In this document: positions 38,510 to 48,178 of the stretch, in pieces | Layout of the letters: every line of letters begins with the position of its first letter | How positions within the stretch are numbered: the first letter of the stretch is position 1 | Source: Micromonospora halophytica | GTDB taxonomy: Bacteria > Actinomycetota > Actinomycetes > Mycobacteriales > Micromonosporaceae | Length of the DNA stretch: 64,000 bases | NCBI RefSeq assembly: GCF_900090245.1 | Contig: NZ_FMDN01000009.1 | Span: 124,001-188,000, forward strand | Reading direction: 5' to 3' | Notes under the pieces: generated by a model | Told to the model about the DNA's origin: nothing | Database searches by the model: none | The model's input: the letters and a program-made list of their open reading frames with translations, nothing else | Program-made: the position numbers and the translations under genes

Positions 38510-39958
38510 ATGACGGCGGACAGAACTGCGCAGAGCGGTCAGAACGGTATTGACCCGAGCCGGCTGGAGACCTGCCTCAGCGTCTTCGAGGCGTTGGAGG
38601 CCCTGCCCTCCGATCACCCCGATGTGGTGCGGGTGCAGCGGGCGACCGCGAAGCTCTACAAGGTGATCAAGCAGCGGCGGCGGGAGGAGCGGCGAGAGGC
38701 CCTCCTGGAAGCCGACCGGGCGGTGACGGCGGCCACCGCCACCGGCGCTCCGGGCCGGATCGACGACGAGACCCAGGGGATCCCGCTGGCCTCCCCCACC
38801 GCGGGCGCCACGGCCGGCTTCCTGCACCACCCGCGCGGCTGCTACGTCTGCAAGCAGCGCTACCGCGAGGTGGACGCCTTCTACCACCAACTCTGCCCGC
38901 CCTGCGCCGCGCTCAACCGGGAGCGTCGGGACGCCCGCACGGACCTGACCGGCCGGCGCGCGTTACTCACCGGCGGCCGGGCGAAGATCGGCATGTACAT
39001 CGCGCTGCGGCTGCTGCGTGACGGCGCGCACACCACGGTGACCACGCGGTTTCCGCACGACGCGGTGCGCCGGTTCGCCGCGATGCCCGACAGCGGGGAC
39101 TGGCTGCACCGGCTGCGGATCGTCGGGATCGACCTGCGCGACCCGGCCCAGGTGATCGCCCTCGCCGACTCGGTCAGCAGCCAGGGGCCACTGGACATCC
39201 TGATCAACAACGCGGCGCAGACCGTCCGCCGCTCGCCCGGGGCGTACGCGCAACTGGTCGCCGCGGAGGCCGCGGCCCTGCCGGACGGTCCGCTGCCGGA
39301 GATGATCACCTTCGCCAAGCCGGCCGGCGGGGGCGACGTGGCCGCCCTGCCGCAGTCGGCCGTGAACGCCCCGCAGGCGCTCACCGCGCTCGCACTGACC
39401 AGCGGCTCCGCCTCGCCGGAACGGATCGCGGCGGCCACCGCCATCGACGCCGGTGGTCTGGTGCCGGACCTCGACCCGGTCAACAGCTGGGTGCAGCGGG
39501 TGCACGAGGTGGACCCGGTCGAGCTGCTCGAGGTGCAGCTGTGCAACGTGACGGCACCGTTCGTGCTGGTCAGCCGGCTGCGACCGGCGATGGCCGCAGC
39601 GCCGGCCCGCCGCAAGTACGTGGTGAACGTGTCGGCGATGGAGGGGCAGTTCTCCCGCGGCTACAAGGGGCCGGGGCATCCGCACACCAACATGGCCAAG
39701 GCGGCGCTGAACATGCTGACCCGCACCAGCGCGCAGGAGATGCTGTCCGACGGCATCCTGATGACCAGCGTCGACACCGGCTGGATCACCGACGAGCGGC
39801 CCCACCCGACGAAGATGCGGCTGGCGGATGAGGGCTTCCACGCGCCGCTGGACCTGGTCGACGGCGCGGCCCGGGTGTACGACCCGATCGTCCGTGGCGA
39901 GCAGGGCGAGGACCTGTACGGCTGCTTCCTCAAGGACTACGCGCCCTGCGCCTGGTGA
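38510..39958 (+). CDS. Atypical SDR-fold protein with N-terminal zinc-finger-like region
   Basis: A 482-residue protein. The first 90 residues are helical and charged. Residues about 105-130 carry CYVCKQRYREVDAFYHQLCPPC, a two-CxxC zinc-ribbon pattern. From about 140 an SDR domain follows (LTGGRAKIGMYIAL, LDILINNAAQT, VNVSAMEGQF). The cofactor motif has Lys in place of the middle Gly and the YxxxK pair reads TNMAK, with Thr at the catalytic Tyr position, so normal SDR chemistry is doubtful. Start ATG 38510 has only a weak RBS. Function unknown; a binding or regulatory role is possible. Confidence 0.85.
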   Translation: MTADRTAQSGQNGIDPSRLETCLSVFEALEALPSDHPDVVRVQRATAKLYKVIKQRRREERREALLEADRAVTAATATGAPGRIDDETQGIPLASPTAGATAGFLHHPRGCYVCKQRYREVDAFYHQLCPPCAALNRERRDARTDLTGRRALLTGGRAKIGMYIALRLLRDGAHTTVTTRFPHDAVRRFAAMPDSGDWLHRLRIVGIDLRDPAQVIALADSVSSQGPLDILINNAAQTVRRSPGAYAQLVAAEAAALPDGPLPEMITFAKPAGGGDVAALPQSAVNAPQALTALALTSGSASPERIAAATAIDAGGLVPDLDPVNSWVQRVHEVDPVELLEVQLCNVTAPFVLVSRLRPAMAAAPARRKYVVNVSAMEGQFSRGYKGPGHPHTNMAKAALNMLTRTSAQEMLSDGILMTSVDTGWITDERPHPTKMRLADEGFHAPLDLVDGAARVYDPIVRGEQGEDLYGCFLKDYAPCAW

Positions 39959-40043
39959 TCGGCCGGCCCTGGCCCACGCGTCCCACGCCCGGCCGAGGTC
40001 ATCAGTCGATGACCGCCGCTACGATCCCGGAGGAGGGAAGCAT

Positions 40044-40733
40044 CTGAGCAGGCCACTTCCCCGGGTGGTGCGGGCGGAGGATCTCGCCGGGCACTCGACA
40101 GTCCGACTGATGGACGTGTTGAAGGCGTTCATGGCGATCCTGGCCCTGCCGCAGTCGGCCGCCGGACACGTCGACGCACTCGTCGTGCCGACCGGCCAGG
40201 GCGAGCAGTGGCGTCTCACCCACGCCATCCGGCGGTGGGAGGCAAACCCGGGCATCCGCCACCTGCTGGTGGCGAACGGCAACCCGGCGGAGGAGACGTA
40301 CCAACCGGTCACGCTGCCCCATGTCCGTGGACTCGGCCTGCGCCGCGTCGACGGGGTTCACCTTCAATCCGAGCCGGCACCGAACACCGGCCTCCAGGCC
40401 GCGTGGATCGCCGGACAGGTCGAGGCGCTCGGCATCACCAGTCTCGCGCTCGCCATCTCCCCGTACCATCTGCCCCGCGTCTACCTCACGGTCCTCAAGG
40501 CGCTCAGTCGTGGCGGCATCCGCATCCCGCTCGTTCCGGACCCGGTGCCGATCCTGCCCGACACCCCCGCTCCCGAAACGGGCGCGACCGCCTACGACCT
40601 GCTCCCCGGCGAGGCGGAGCGCATCGTCAGATACATGGACGAGGGCTGGGTCGCCACCCTCCCCGAGCTGCAGCGCCACCTGCGGTGGATGTGGAGCGAG
40701 CACGGCACGCTGCTGGTCGGGACCGGAGACTGA
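40044..40733 (+). CDS. DUF218/YdcF-ElyC-like protein, probable CTG start
   Basis: About 229 residues. The middle resembles DUF218 proteins: VVPTGQGEQWRLTHAIRRW, then HLLVANGNPAEE, PNTGLQAAW and ISPYHLPRVYLT, matching the NTxEN and TSxYHxxR positions of the family. AGGAGGG (40031-40037) is 6 bases from an in-frame CTG at 40044, and no ATG or GTG is at that spacing. GTG 40065 or 40068 is the alternative start. No signal peptide or membrane helix is seen, unlike E. coli ElyC and SanA. Function uncertain. Confidence 0.72.
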   Translation: MSRPLPRVVRAEDLAGHSTVRLMDVLKAFMAILALPQSAAGHVDALVVPTGQGEQWRLTHAIRRWEANPGIRHLLVANGNPAEETYQPVTLPHVRGLGLRRVDGVHLQSEPAPNTGLQAAWIAGQVEALGITSLALAISPYHLPRVYLTVLKALSRGGIRIPLVPDPVPILPDTPAPETGATAYDLLPGEAERIVRYMDEGWVATLPELQRHLRWMWSEHGTLLVGTGD

Positions 40734-41174
40734 GGCGCAGCCGGGGTCGACTCGCCCGCCACCGTTTGCCGTGCCGTAGCTACCGACAGCGAGAGGCGAA
40801 GCAGCTTTACCCCGCAATCCGGACAGCCCTCTTGCCATAGCAATAGACGACTCCCTATCCTCGGCATTGGAAAGCGCTTTCCAGCTTGGCGCGGAACGTC
40901 CCGACGGAGGCGACCACCGGGGCATCCGCGGCGACTTCGGGCGCCCCGGATCACTGCACCGTGACGTGTGCGTGGCTCGCGGCACCCGCACCGGCCGACG
41001 ACGCCGGGCCGTGGGCGGCAGCACGACCCGCGAAAGCGGGCGGGGAGCACAGCCACGGTGAAGAGCACCCACCTCTGATCGAACAGCGTCCTGTCCGGTG
41101 ACCGGCAGACAGCTCGACGGCTCCCCGGCTGACCACGGCAGGAAACACCACCACCACCACGAGAGCGAGGCACG
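40734..41174. other. Intergenic region with pectate lyase promoter and long leader
   Basis: 441 bp without a clear gene. It holds a promoter and LacI-type operator (40832-40883) and about 290 bases of probable untranslated leader in front of the pectate lyase. A 71-codon open frame at 40886-41101 has no recognised motif and is not called. No riboswitch fold was recognised. Confidence 0.55.
40832..40883 (+). promoter_or_regulatory. Pectate lyase promoter with LacI-type operator
   Basis: TTGCCA (40832-40837) and TATCCT (40856-40861) are 18 bases apart and form a fair promoter. Seven bases further is the perfect 16-bp palindrome TGGAAAGCGCTTTCCA (40868-40883), a typical LacI/GalR-family operator with central CG. 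A bound repressor would sit on the start of transcription. The repressor gene is not adjacent; the LacI gene at 54615 has different operators. Confidence 0.7.
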
Positions 41175-42746
41175 ATGAGACGATCAGTCGTACTGGGACT
41201 TCAGGCGGCGCTGGCCACGACGGCCATCGGGGCCGTGGTCGGCGTAGTGGCCCTGGCGGCGCCGCAGGCATCGGCAGCGGTCGGCAGCGCCACCGGCTAC
41301 GCGACCCAGAACGGTGGGACCACCGGCGGTGCGGGCGGGCAGACGGTACGCGCCACCACGGGCACCCAGATCCACGCGGCGCTGTGCAACCGGGCCAGCA
41401 GCAGCACCCCGATCATCATCCAGGTCGAGGGGACCATCAACCACGGCAACACCAGCAAGGTGTCGGGCTCGAGCTGCAACACCGCCGACGGCGTGATCGA
41501 GCTCAAGCAGATCAGCAACGTCACCATCCTCGGCGTCGGCGGCGGAGCCCTCTTCGACCAGGTGGGCATCCACATCCGCGAGTCCCGCAACATCATCATC
41601 CAGAACGTGACCGTCCGGAACGTCAAGAAGTCCGGCTCCCCCACGTCCAACGGCGGTGACGCCATCGGCATGGAGAGCGGCGTCCGAAACGTCTGGGTCG
41701 ACCACGTCACCCTGGAGGCCTCGGGCGGGGAGTCGGAGGGGTTCGACGGCCTCTTCGACATGAAGAACAACACCCAGTACGTGACCCTGTCCTACAGCAT
41801 CCTGCGCAACTCCGGCCGCGGTGGCCTCGTCGGGTCCAGTGAGAGCGACCTGTCGAACGGCTTCATCACGTACCACCACAACCTGTACGAGAACATCGAT
41901 TCCCGTACGCCCCTGCTGCGGGGCGGCATCGCGCACATCTACAACAACCACTACGTACGCATCAACAAGTCCGGCATCAACTCCCGGGCCGGGGCACGCG
42001 CCAAGGTGGACAACAACTACTTCAAGGACTCCAAGGACGTCCTGGGCACCTTCTACACCAGCGAGGCCGGCTACTGGCAGGTCAGCGGCAACATCTTCGA
42101 CAACGTGACCTGGTCCAGCCGCAGCAGCGAGAACAACCCGGCCGGCCCGAACCCGCAGTCCAACACCACCGTCAGCATTCCGTACTCCTACCGCCTCGAC
42201 GGGGCAAGCTGCGTGCCGAACGTCGTCAGCCAGACTGCGGGGGCCAACAAGGGCCTGCGGGTGTCGGACGGCAACTGCACGCCGCAGTCCCCGACGGCGG
42301 GACCGACCAGCCCCGCCCCGAGCCCGACCAGCCCCACCCCGGCTCCGACCACTCCCACGCCGGGCCCGACCCAGCCCGGTGGGACCAACCTCAGCATCGG
42401 CGCCGGCTCCGACGGCTCCAGCAAGGCCGACGGGACGAGCTACGGCAACGTGCGCGACGGCAACATGAGCACGTACTGGTCGCCGGACGGCACGACCGGC
42501 TCCATCTCGATCAAGTGGGGCTCGGCCACCACGGTCTCCACGATCGTCATCCGTGAGGCGTCCGGCTCCCAGGGCACCATCGGCTCCTGGCAGGTCATCA
42601 ACCACGACAACGGCGCCGTCCTGACCTCCGGCAGCGGCGCGGGCGTCATCGGCATCCCCCGGACCTCGCTGAGCAAGATCACCTTCAAGATCAACAGCTC
42701 GAACGGCACGCCGAAGGTCGCCGAGTTCGAGACCTACGCCGGGTAG
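41175..42746 (+). CDS. Secreted pectate lyase (PL1 family) with C-terminal carbohydrate-binding-like domain
   Basis: A 523-residue secreted enzyme. The signal ends near PQASA (residue 34). A parallel beta-helix PL1 domain spans about 35-375 with NVWVDHVTLE, FDGLFDMKN and LLRGGIAHIYNNHY, the calcium-dependent pectate lyase pattern. A Pro/Thr/Ser linker (TSPAPSPTSPTP) follows, then a 125-residue F5/8-type-C-like domain (GNVRDGNMSTYWSP, ISIKWG). It cleaves polygalacturonate by beta-elimination outside the cell. Controlled by the LacI-type operator at 40868. Confidence 0.93.
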   Translation: MRRSVVLGLQAALATTAIGAVVGVVALAAPQASAAVGSATGYATQNGGTTGGAGGQTVRATTGTQIHAALCNRASSSTPIIIQVEGTINHGNTSKVSGSSCNTADGVIELKQISNVTILGVGGGALFDQVGIHIRESRNIIIQNVTVRNVKKSGSPTSNGGDAIGMESGVRNVWVDHVTLEASGGESEGFDGLFDMKNNTQYVTLSYSILRNSGRGGLVGSSESDLSNGFITYHHNLYENIDSRTPLLRGGIAHIYNNHYVRINKSGINSRAGARAKVDNNYFKDSKDVLGTFYTSEAGYWQVSGNIFDNVTWSSRSSENNPAGPNPQSNTTVSIPYSYRLDGASCVPNVVSQTAGANKGLRVSDGNCTPQSPTAGPTSPAPSPTSPTPAPTTPTPGPTQPGGTNLSIGAGSDGSSKADGTSYGNVRDGNMSTYWSPDGTTGSISIKWGSATTVSTIVIREASGSQGTIGSWQVINHDNGAVLTSGSGAGVIGIPRTSLSKITFKINSSNGTPKVAEFETYAG

Positions 42747-42801
42747 CGGCAACCCGCCCCAGCATCGGCACCACGACCGCCGCTACTGATCTGCACCGCA
42801 A

Positions 42802-42845
42802 CCGAGGGGGCGGGGCCGCCGCACACGACAGCCCCGCCCCCTCGG
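42802..42845. terminator. Bidirectional stem-loop between pectate lyase and jetD
   Basis: CCGAGGGGGCGGGGC (42802-42816) and GCCCCGCCCCCTCGG (42831-42845) are perfect 15-bp complements with a 14-base loop, between the convergent stops of the pectate lyase and the Wadjet operon. Confidence 0.8.
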
Positions 42846-42917
42846 CCCGTTCCGTTGGTCGGAGGCTGACACCACCCGGTGCCGACCACCGGCGACGCAG
42901 GTCGCACGGGTTGTCGT

Positions 42918-44150
42918 TCAGGCAGACTCCACCCCGACGCAGGCGTGCCCGGCCATGTCCTCGATCAGGGACTCCACCACCATCTCCTCCAGCAGCGTGA
43001 CTCCCCGGGCCCGGACGGCCTCGGCCAGTGCCGGATCCCAGGGGGTGTCGTCGACGCGGCCGACGGGCGGGCCGGCGTCGGGCACGGCGCGCAGGTAGTC
43101 CTGCGCCCGCAGTCGCCACGGTCGCGCGCCGGTGCGGCTCATCACGTGCGCCGCGATCCGCAGGCCCTCTCCGTCGACGTCTCCGTGGTACCGCAGCTGC
43201 GCACCGGTCCCGGCGACGTCGCGCAGCAGAGTGATCGCCGCGGTGCTCGGCCAGCCGGCGACACAGACCAGAGGTGGGCAGGCATCGCCGAAACGGTGCA
43301 GGGCAACCGCCATCACCGCCGGGTTCTCGACGACGAACACCGGACCGGCCAGGTGGCCGACGGGGTGACGGTGGAGTTGGGCCAGCGTCACGACGCAGCC
43401 CTGACCGGCGTCCGCCCAGGCGTGCAGCGTGCGGGCGAGCGCCGAATCGCCGACGGGTCGCATTCCGGCGACCAGGACGGTGGTGGACAGTCCGTCGCAG
43501 GCGACGCCGGCCGAACTCCACCATCGTCGGCGGTTCTCGGCGTCGGCCGGGTGGTCCTCGCCGTGCAGTGTCGCCAAGGCGCGCAGCACCAGCTTGCCGA
43601 GTCGGCTGTCGTCGTCCAGCGCGTGGGAGTCGCCGGTGATCCGAGCGGCCAGGACGGGCAGCGGTTCGCCGGCGGCAGGCAGGGCCGCCAGCACCTGAAA
43701 GGCCTGCTCCAGCAGACCACGGGTGGCACCGGGGTCGCCGTCGACGAGGCCGGCGGCACGGACGCGGTCGAGCCAGGTCAGCAGGGCCGGCTCGGCGACG
43801 ACGACCGGATGCGCGGTCGCCCACTGCCACAGCTCGGCGCGCTCGGTCGCCCGGTCGCGGCGCTGGGCGGCCCGGTCGGTGAGCGGCCCGGTGATCGCCT
43901 CCACCACAGCCCGGGTGTCGAGCCCGCCGGTGGCGGCCCGCAGGATCGTGTCGAGTGTGCGCACCGAGACGGTGACCTCCTCCCCCGGCGTGTAGGCGAG
44001 CCCGAGCAGGTCGGCCAGGGCCTCCCGCTGCGCCGGTCGCAGGGCACGCAGGCGTACCCGGCTGACCGGTGCGTCGGTGGCCTCGAAGCGGCGTCGTGCC
44101 TCGGCCCACAGCGGCGCGAGGTCCGGACGGTCGAACCGGGCGGCTGTCAC
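42918..44150 (-). CDS. jetD: Wadjet nuclease subunit JetD (DUF2399)
   Basis: A 410-residue protein of the TIGR02679/DUF2399 family. The C-terminal TOPRIM-like nuclease part shows Glu275 in VFVVENPAVM and the DxD motif Asp324/Asp326 in YHGDVDGEGL. JetD is the plasmid-cutting subunit of Wadjet. GTG 44150 overlaps the JetC stop (GTGA). Last gene of the operon, ended by the stem-loop at 42802. All visible metal-binding residues are kept, so it should be active. Confidence 0.92.
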   Translation of the reverse strand: MTAARFDRPDLAPLWAEARRRFEATDAPVSRVRLRALRPAQREALADLLGLAYTPGEEVTVSVRTLDTILRAATGGLDTRAVVEAITGPLTDRAAQRRDRATERAELWQWATAHPVVVAEPALLTWLDRVRAAGLVDGDPGATRGLLEQAFQVLAALPAAGEPLPVLAARITGDSHALDDDSRLGKLVLRALATLHGEDHPADAENRRRWWSSAGVACDGLSTTVLVAGMRPVGDSALARTLHAWADAGQGCVVTLAQLHRHPVGHLAGPVFVVENPAVMAVALHRFGDACPPLVCVAGWPSTAAITLLRDVAGTGAQLRYHGDVDGEGLRIAAHVMSRTGARPWRLRAQDYLRAVPDAGPPVGRVDDTPWDPALAEAVRARGVTLLEEMVVESLIEDMAGHACVGVESA

Positions 44151-47100
44151 GTCTCGTCGTCGGCCACGACGTCGTGGCCGGTCCAGACGAAGCGGGCGGT
44201 GGTGACCGCGTCGTCGCCGTCCTGGCCGCCGGCGATCAGCTGGTGGATGGCGATGCCGTCGACCTCGGCGTAGGTGCACCACTCCTGGTCGGAGGTGAGC
44301 AGCAGGTCGAGGTCGAGGGCGCTCAGTACGGCCATCAGCTGCCCGCGGTTGGTCTGGTCGACGCCGACGAACACCTCGTCGAGCAGGATCAGTCGTGGTG
44401 CCGACGGTGCCGCGCGATAGTGGGCGCCCGCCGCCGCGAACAGCGGCAGGTGCAGCACGATCGCCTTCTCCCCGCCCGACTTGGCACCGTGCTGGCGTCG
44501 GGTGACCGGTGACCAGTCGCCCGTGCCCGAACGGATGTGCACGACAAACCGGTGCCAGCGACGGTAGTCGAGGGCGGCGCCGAGTTGCTGTTCCCAGCCG
44601 TCGGTGGAACCCGCGCTGCGGATTTCGTCGATGCGGGCGCGGAAGAAGTCGTGCAGGGCGGTGCGCTGGGTGTCGGTGAGTCGTGCCGGGTCCTGCAGGA
44701 GAAGTTCGCGGGCCTGCCGCAGTCGGGCGTCCAGGTCGGCGTTGACTTCCCAGACCAGCCGTACGCCGAGACCGGAGACGGTACGCACCTGTTCGAGCTG
44801 GGCGCTGATCTCGCGGACGAGATCGGCGGCCTGGCGGATGCGCTGCGCGACGTGCCGGCGGGTGTCGCCGGTGAGGGTGCGGTCGAACAGTTGCCGCTCT
44901 TCCTCGGTCAGGTGGGTCCGCATCTCGTCGCGTTCGGTGGTGAGCCGGTGCACGAGTGCGGTGGGGGTGGTGCGCAGACCGTCGACGGTGGCGGTGACGA
45001 CCTGCACGTCGCACAGTTCGTCGGGGATCATCGCCAGGTCGGCGTATCCGGCCAGGGACGTGCTGATGACGTGCAGCTCGTTGCCCAGTTCCGCCTCGTC
45101 CTGGCGCAGGTGGCGGGGGCCGTGCGGCAGGCTTCCGATCTCCTCGGCGAGCTGACGGGCGGCCTGCAGGGTCGCGGTGACCGCACCGACGCCGGACAGG
45201 TCGGTGCTCAGTGCCGCGTCGGAGCCGAGGAGGTCGGCGAGTCGGGCCAGCCGAGCGACGGCGGTGTCGCGGACGGTGGTGGCTTCGTCGCGGTCGTGCT
45301 CGGCGTGCTCGGCACGGGCGTTGAGGTCGTGCAGCTGTCCGATCAGCGCGTCGTGGCGGGGCCGAAGCTGTCGCAGTTGCTGTTTGAGTGCCTCGGTGCG
45401 GTCCCGCAGCCTGTGCACCTCGTCGAGCACCGTCCGGTACTCGACGCCGACGGTGCCTTCCACCGCTTCGAGGCGGGCCGCCACCGCGGTCGCGGTCTCC
45501 TCGGCGGTCTGGGCGCGGTCGGCGTCCTCCTGGGCGGCGGCCATGGCGGCGTCGGTGGCGTGGCGGGCGTCGTCGAGGCGGGCGGCGGTGTGCTCCTGCC
45601 GTTCCCGGTCGGTTAGCCATCCGTCTGCTGCCTGTCGCAGGGTACGCAGCGCGTCGGTCAGTCGGTCGAGGTCGGCCGCGCTGGTGGGTAGGCCGTGTCG
45701 GGAGCCGACGAGGGTCAGTTCGCGCAGCGCGGTGCGGGCGGCCTCGTCGGCGGTGACCGCCTCGCGGGCGGCCTCGTCGAGGACGTCCTGTGCGCTGGCG
45801 AGTTTCAGCTCGGCGCGGTGGAGTTGTTCGGTCGCCCGGGTGAGGAGGCGGTGATCGGGTCGGGCTGCCGACTCCGCCCGGAGCAGGTTACGTCGCTCGG
45901 TCAGCTGCCGGATCGCCTCGGCCACCTGGGCGCGGTCGCTGTCGAGGTCGGCGAGTTGGGCGGTGAGGTCGGCGATCTGCCGCTGCCGGGACCGTTCCCG
46001 GGCTGCGGCGCCCAGGAACTCCACGTCCGGCTTGCCCGAGCTGCCGTGCAGCGGGCCGAGTCGCCAGGTGCCGTCGGCGCCGAGGGCCGCGACGTGGTGG
46101 GGTGCGCTCGCGGCGAATGCGACGCCGCCGAGCACGGCGGCGACCAGGCGGGACGGTACGGGTGCCTGGTCGTCGGGGTGGAGCACCGCGAGCAGGGATT
46201 CCTGGGGTGCGGGCAACGCGGTGGTCGCGGCCAGGTAGGTGTCGTGTCCGCGCCGGTCCGAGGTCACCGATCCGTCGGGCCAGATCCAGGCGTCGAGGAG
46301 TCCGGACGCCTCGAGTGCGGCTTCGACGGCGGCCCTCACCTCGGCCGGCACCTCGGGTCGCCAGTCGACCAGGCGCCACAGGGGGCCGCCGGGCCGGTCG
46401 GCGCGGGGTGCGGTCCGCTGCCGCGGCGGCGCCGGCTCGTGGGTGGCCGACGACGACAGCGTCGCCAGCCTCGCCGCCAGCGGTTCACGTCGCCGGTGCA
46501 GCTCGGCGTCGCGGGTGCGCTGGTCCGCGTACGCCGTGGCCAGCTGCTCTCGTGCGGTGGCGGCGAGGTCGCCGAGCAGGGCGCCGAGGGCCACCTCGTC
46601 ACCGGCGAGGTCCGCCAGCTCGGCCGCACGCTCGGCGACCGGCAGCACCTGGCAGCCCGCCGCCCACCGGGCGATGCTGTCGCCGAGCGCGGTCAACGCT
46701 TCGTCGTGGGCGCGGGTGGCCTGTCGCAGTGCGGTGGCGGCGGTGTCCCGCTCGCTGCTGCGCCGCTCCCGTCGGGTCTGCGCCCGGTCACGTTCGGCAA
46801 CCGCCCGTTCGTGGGTGGTCAACGCTTCCGCGACGGCGGTGATCTCGTCCTCCCGACCCCGGAGAATCCCGCGCAGCAGTTGCCGGGCCCGCGGTGTGGG
46901 TTCGGCGGTGAGCGGTTCGACCAGGGTGGCCATCCCGGCGGCCAACGCGGCGGTGGTGGTGTCCCGCCACGAGCGGCCGGTCTGTGCGGTGGCGGTGGCG
47001 ACGTCGGCGGCGAGACGTTCGGCGTGTGCGGCGGTGCGTGCCGCCTCCGCACGGCGTTTCGCCGCCGTGTCGGTGGCGATGTCGGCGGCGCGGCGGGCGG

Positions 47101-48178
47101 TTGCCGCTTCCCGCCGCAACTGGTCGAGTTGGCGGCCCTCGCGGTAGGCGTCGCTGTCGCGCAGGCCGCCGATGGTTTCCTCGACGACGTTCTGCTCACG
47201 CTCGTTGGCGGCGATGGCGTCGGCGACCTGGGTCAGCTCGGCAGCGGCGGCCGCATGCTCCTGCCGGCGCTGCCGGGCGTCGCGGGTGACGTTGTCCAGG
47301 CTGGTGGTGGCCGTGACGAGTTCGGCGGCGCCGCGGCGCAACGCGCGGCGGGCGTAGCGGCGCTGCCGGTCGGCGAGCCTGGTCGCGGCAGTCACCTCCT
47401 CGTCGAGACGGGTGAGGCGCTCCCGGCGGCGGTCGAGCTGTTCGAAGCCCTCGGCGATCTCGGCCAGGTCGGTCGGGTCCAGCGGCGGCAGCGCCTTGGA
47501 CAGCACCTCCGACAGGGCGTCGGGGTTCAGGTGCTCGGACAGCTTCGGGGTACGCAGTTGCAGCAGCGTGGCGATGAGTGCCTCGTACTGCGTCTCGTTG
47601 AGCCCTCGGAACAGGGTCTCCCGCACCACCCGGCGGTAGGACTCGGCGCCGGTGTGCACGGTGCCCCGGTCACCGAGGGCGTGGGTGAGGTCCTGGCGGG
47701 TCAGTGGGACGTTGCCGTCCTTGACCAGGTGCAGACCGCCGCTCCGCCCTACGCGCAGGTCGGTGGTGAAGTAGGTGGCGTCGACGGTGCGGGTGTTGGT
47801 GGAGGCGGCGAGCCGGGCGCCGCAGGTGAACCAGCGGTCGCCGCCGTGTCCGAACTCCAGCCACACGTAGCCGACGCGGGTGGTGTGCGGGTAGCCGTCG
47901 CCCATGAGGTTCCAGTGCATGGTGCGTTCGGAGCCGCCGAAGGTGGACAGCCGGGTCGGTCGCAGGTTCGCGTCGAGCAGGTACGGCAGCAGCAGCTCCA
48001 GCGCCTTGGACTTGCCGGTGCCGTTGGATCCGCGCAGCAGCAACCGACCCCGGTGGAAGGTGAACACCTCGTCGTAGTAGCGCCACACGTTGAGTACCCC
48101 GGCGCGGGTGGGCTGCCAGCGGTCGGCGCGCAGCGGGCCGTCGGCGGTGTCGCCTGCGGGCAGGGTCAGCACGGTCAC
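44147..48178 (-). CDS. jetC: Wadjet SMC-like ATPase JetC
   Basis: A 1343-residue SMC/MukB-like ATPase (TIGR02680). The Walker A motif GSNGTGKS is at residues 50-57, the ABC signature KSGGEK at 1233-1238 and Walker B LILLDEV at 1263-1269. Between lie long Ala/Arg/Glu-rich helical stretches expected of the antiparallel coiled coil, with a globular hinge-like part near 580-720. In Wadjet it extrudes DNA loops and senses circular plasmids. GTG 48178 overlaps the JetB stop by 4 bp. Confidence 0.94.
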   Translation of the reverse strand: MTVLTLPAGDTADGPLRADRWQPTRAGVLNVWRYYDEVFTFHRGRLLLRGSNGTGKSKALELLLPYLLDANLRPTRLSTFGGSERTMHWNLMGDGYPHTTRVGYVWLEFGHGGDRWFTCGARLAASTNTRTVDATYFTTDLRVGRSGGLHLVKDGNVPLTRQDLTHALGDRGTVHTGAESYRRVVRETLFRGLNETQYEALIATLLQLRTPKLSEHLNPDALSEVLSKALPPLDPTDLAEIAEGFEQLDRRRERLTRLDEEVTAATRLADRQRRYARRALRRGAAELVTATTSLDNVTRDARQRRQEHAAAAAELTQVADAIAANEREQNVVEETIGGLRDSDAYREGRQLDQLRREAATARRAADIATDTAAKRRAEAARTAAHAERLAADVATATAQTGRSWRDTTTAALAAGMATLVEPLTAEPTPRARQLLRGILRGREDEITAVAEALTTHERAVAERDRAQTRRERRSSERDTAATALRQATRAHDEALTALGDSIARWAAGCQVLPVAERAAELADLAGDEVALGALLGDLAATAREQLATAYADQRTRDAELHRRREPLAARLATLSSSATHEPAPPRQRTAPRADRPGGPLWRLVDWRPEVPAEVRAAVEAALEASGLLDAWIWPDGSVTSDRRGHDTYLAATTALPAPQESLLAVLHPDDQAPVPSRLVAAVLGGVAFAASAPHHVAALGADGTWRLGPLHGSSGKPDVEFLGAAARERSRQRQIADLTAQLADLDSDRAQVAEAIRQLTERRNLLRAESAARPDHRLLTRATEQLHRAELKLASAQDVLDEAAREAVTADEAARTALRELTLVGSRHGLPTSAADLDRLTDALRTLRQAADGWLTDRERQEHTAARLDDARHATDAAMAAAQEDADRAQTAEETATAVAARLEAVEGTVGVEYRTVLDEVHRLRDRTEALKQQLRQLRPRHDALIGQLHDLNARAEHAEHDRDEATTVRDTAVARLARLADLLGSDAALSTDLSGVGAVTATLQAARQLAEEIGSLPHGPRHLRQDEAELGNELHVISTSLAGYADLAMIPDELCDVQVVTATVDGLRTTPTALVHRLTTERDEMRTHLTEEERQLFDRTLTGDTRRHVAQRIRQAADLVREISAQLEQVRTVSGLGVRLVWEVNADLDARLRQARELLLQDPARLTDTQRTALHDFFRARIDEIRSAGSTDGWEQQLGAALDYRRWHRFVVHIRSGTGDWSPVTRRQHGAKSGGEKAIVLHLPLFAAAGAHYRAAPSAPRLILLDEVFVGVDQTNRGQLMAVLSALDLDLLLTSDQEWCTYAEVDGIAIHQLIAGGQDGDDAVTTARFVWTGHDVVADDET

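Noticed and set aside
40886..41101. A 71-codon open frame in the pectate lyase leader
   Set aside because: No RBS, no motif and composition like the surrounding untranslated region.
42290..42375. Short direct repeats near the end of the pectate lyase domain
   Set aside because: They code for a Pro/Thr/Ser linker, normal in secreted multi-domain enzymes.
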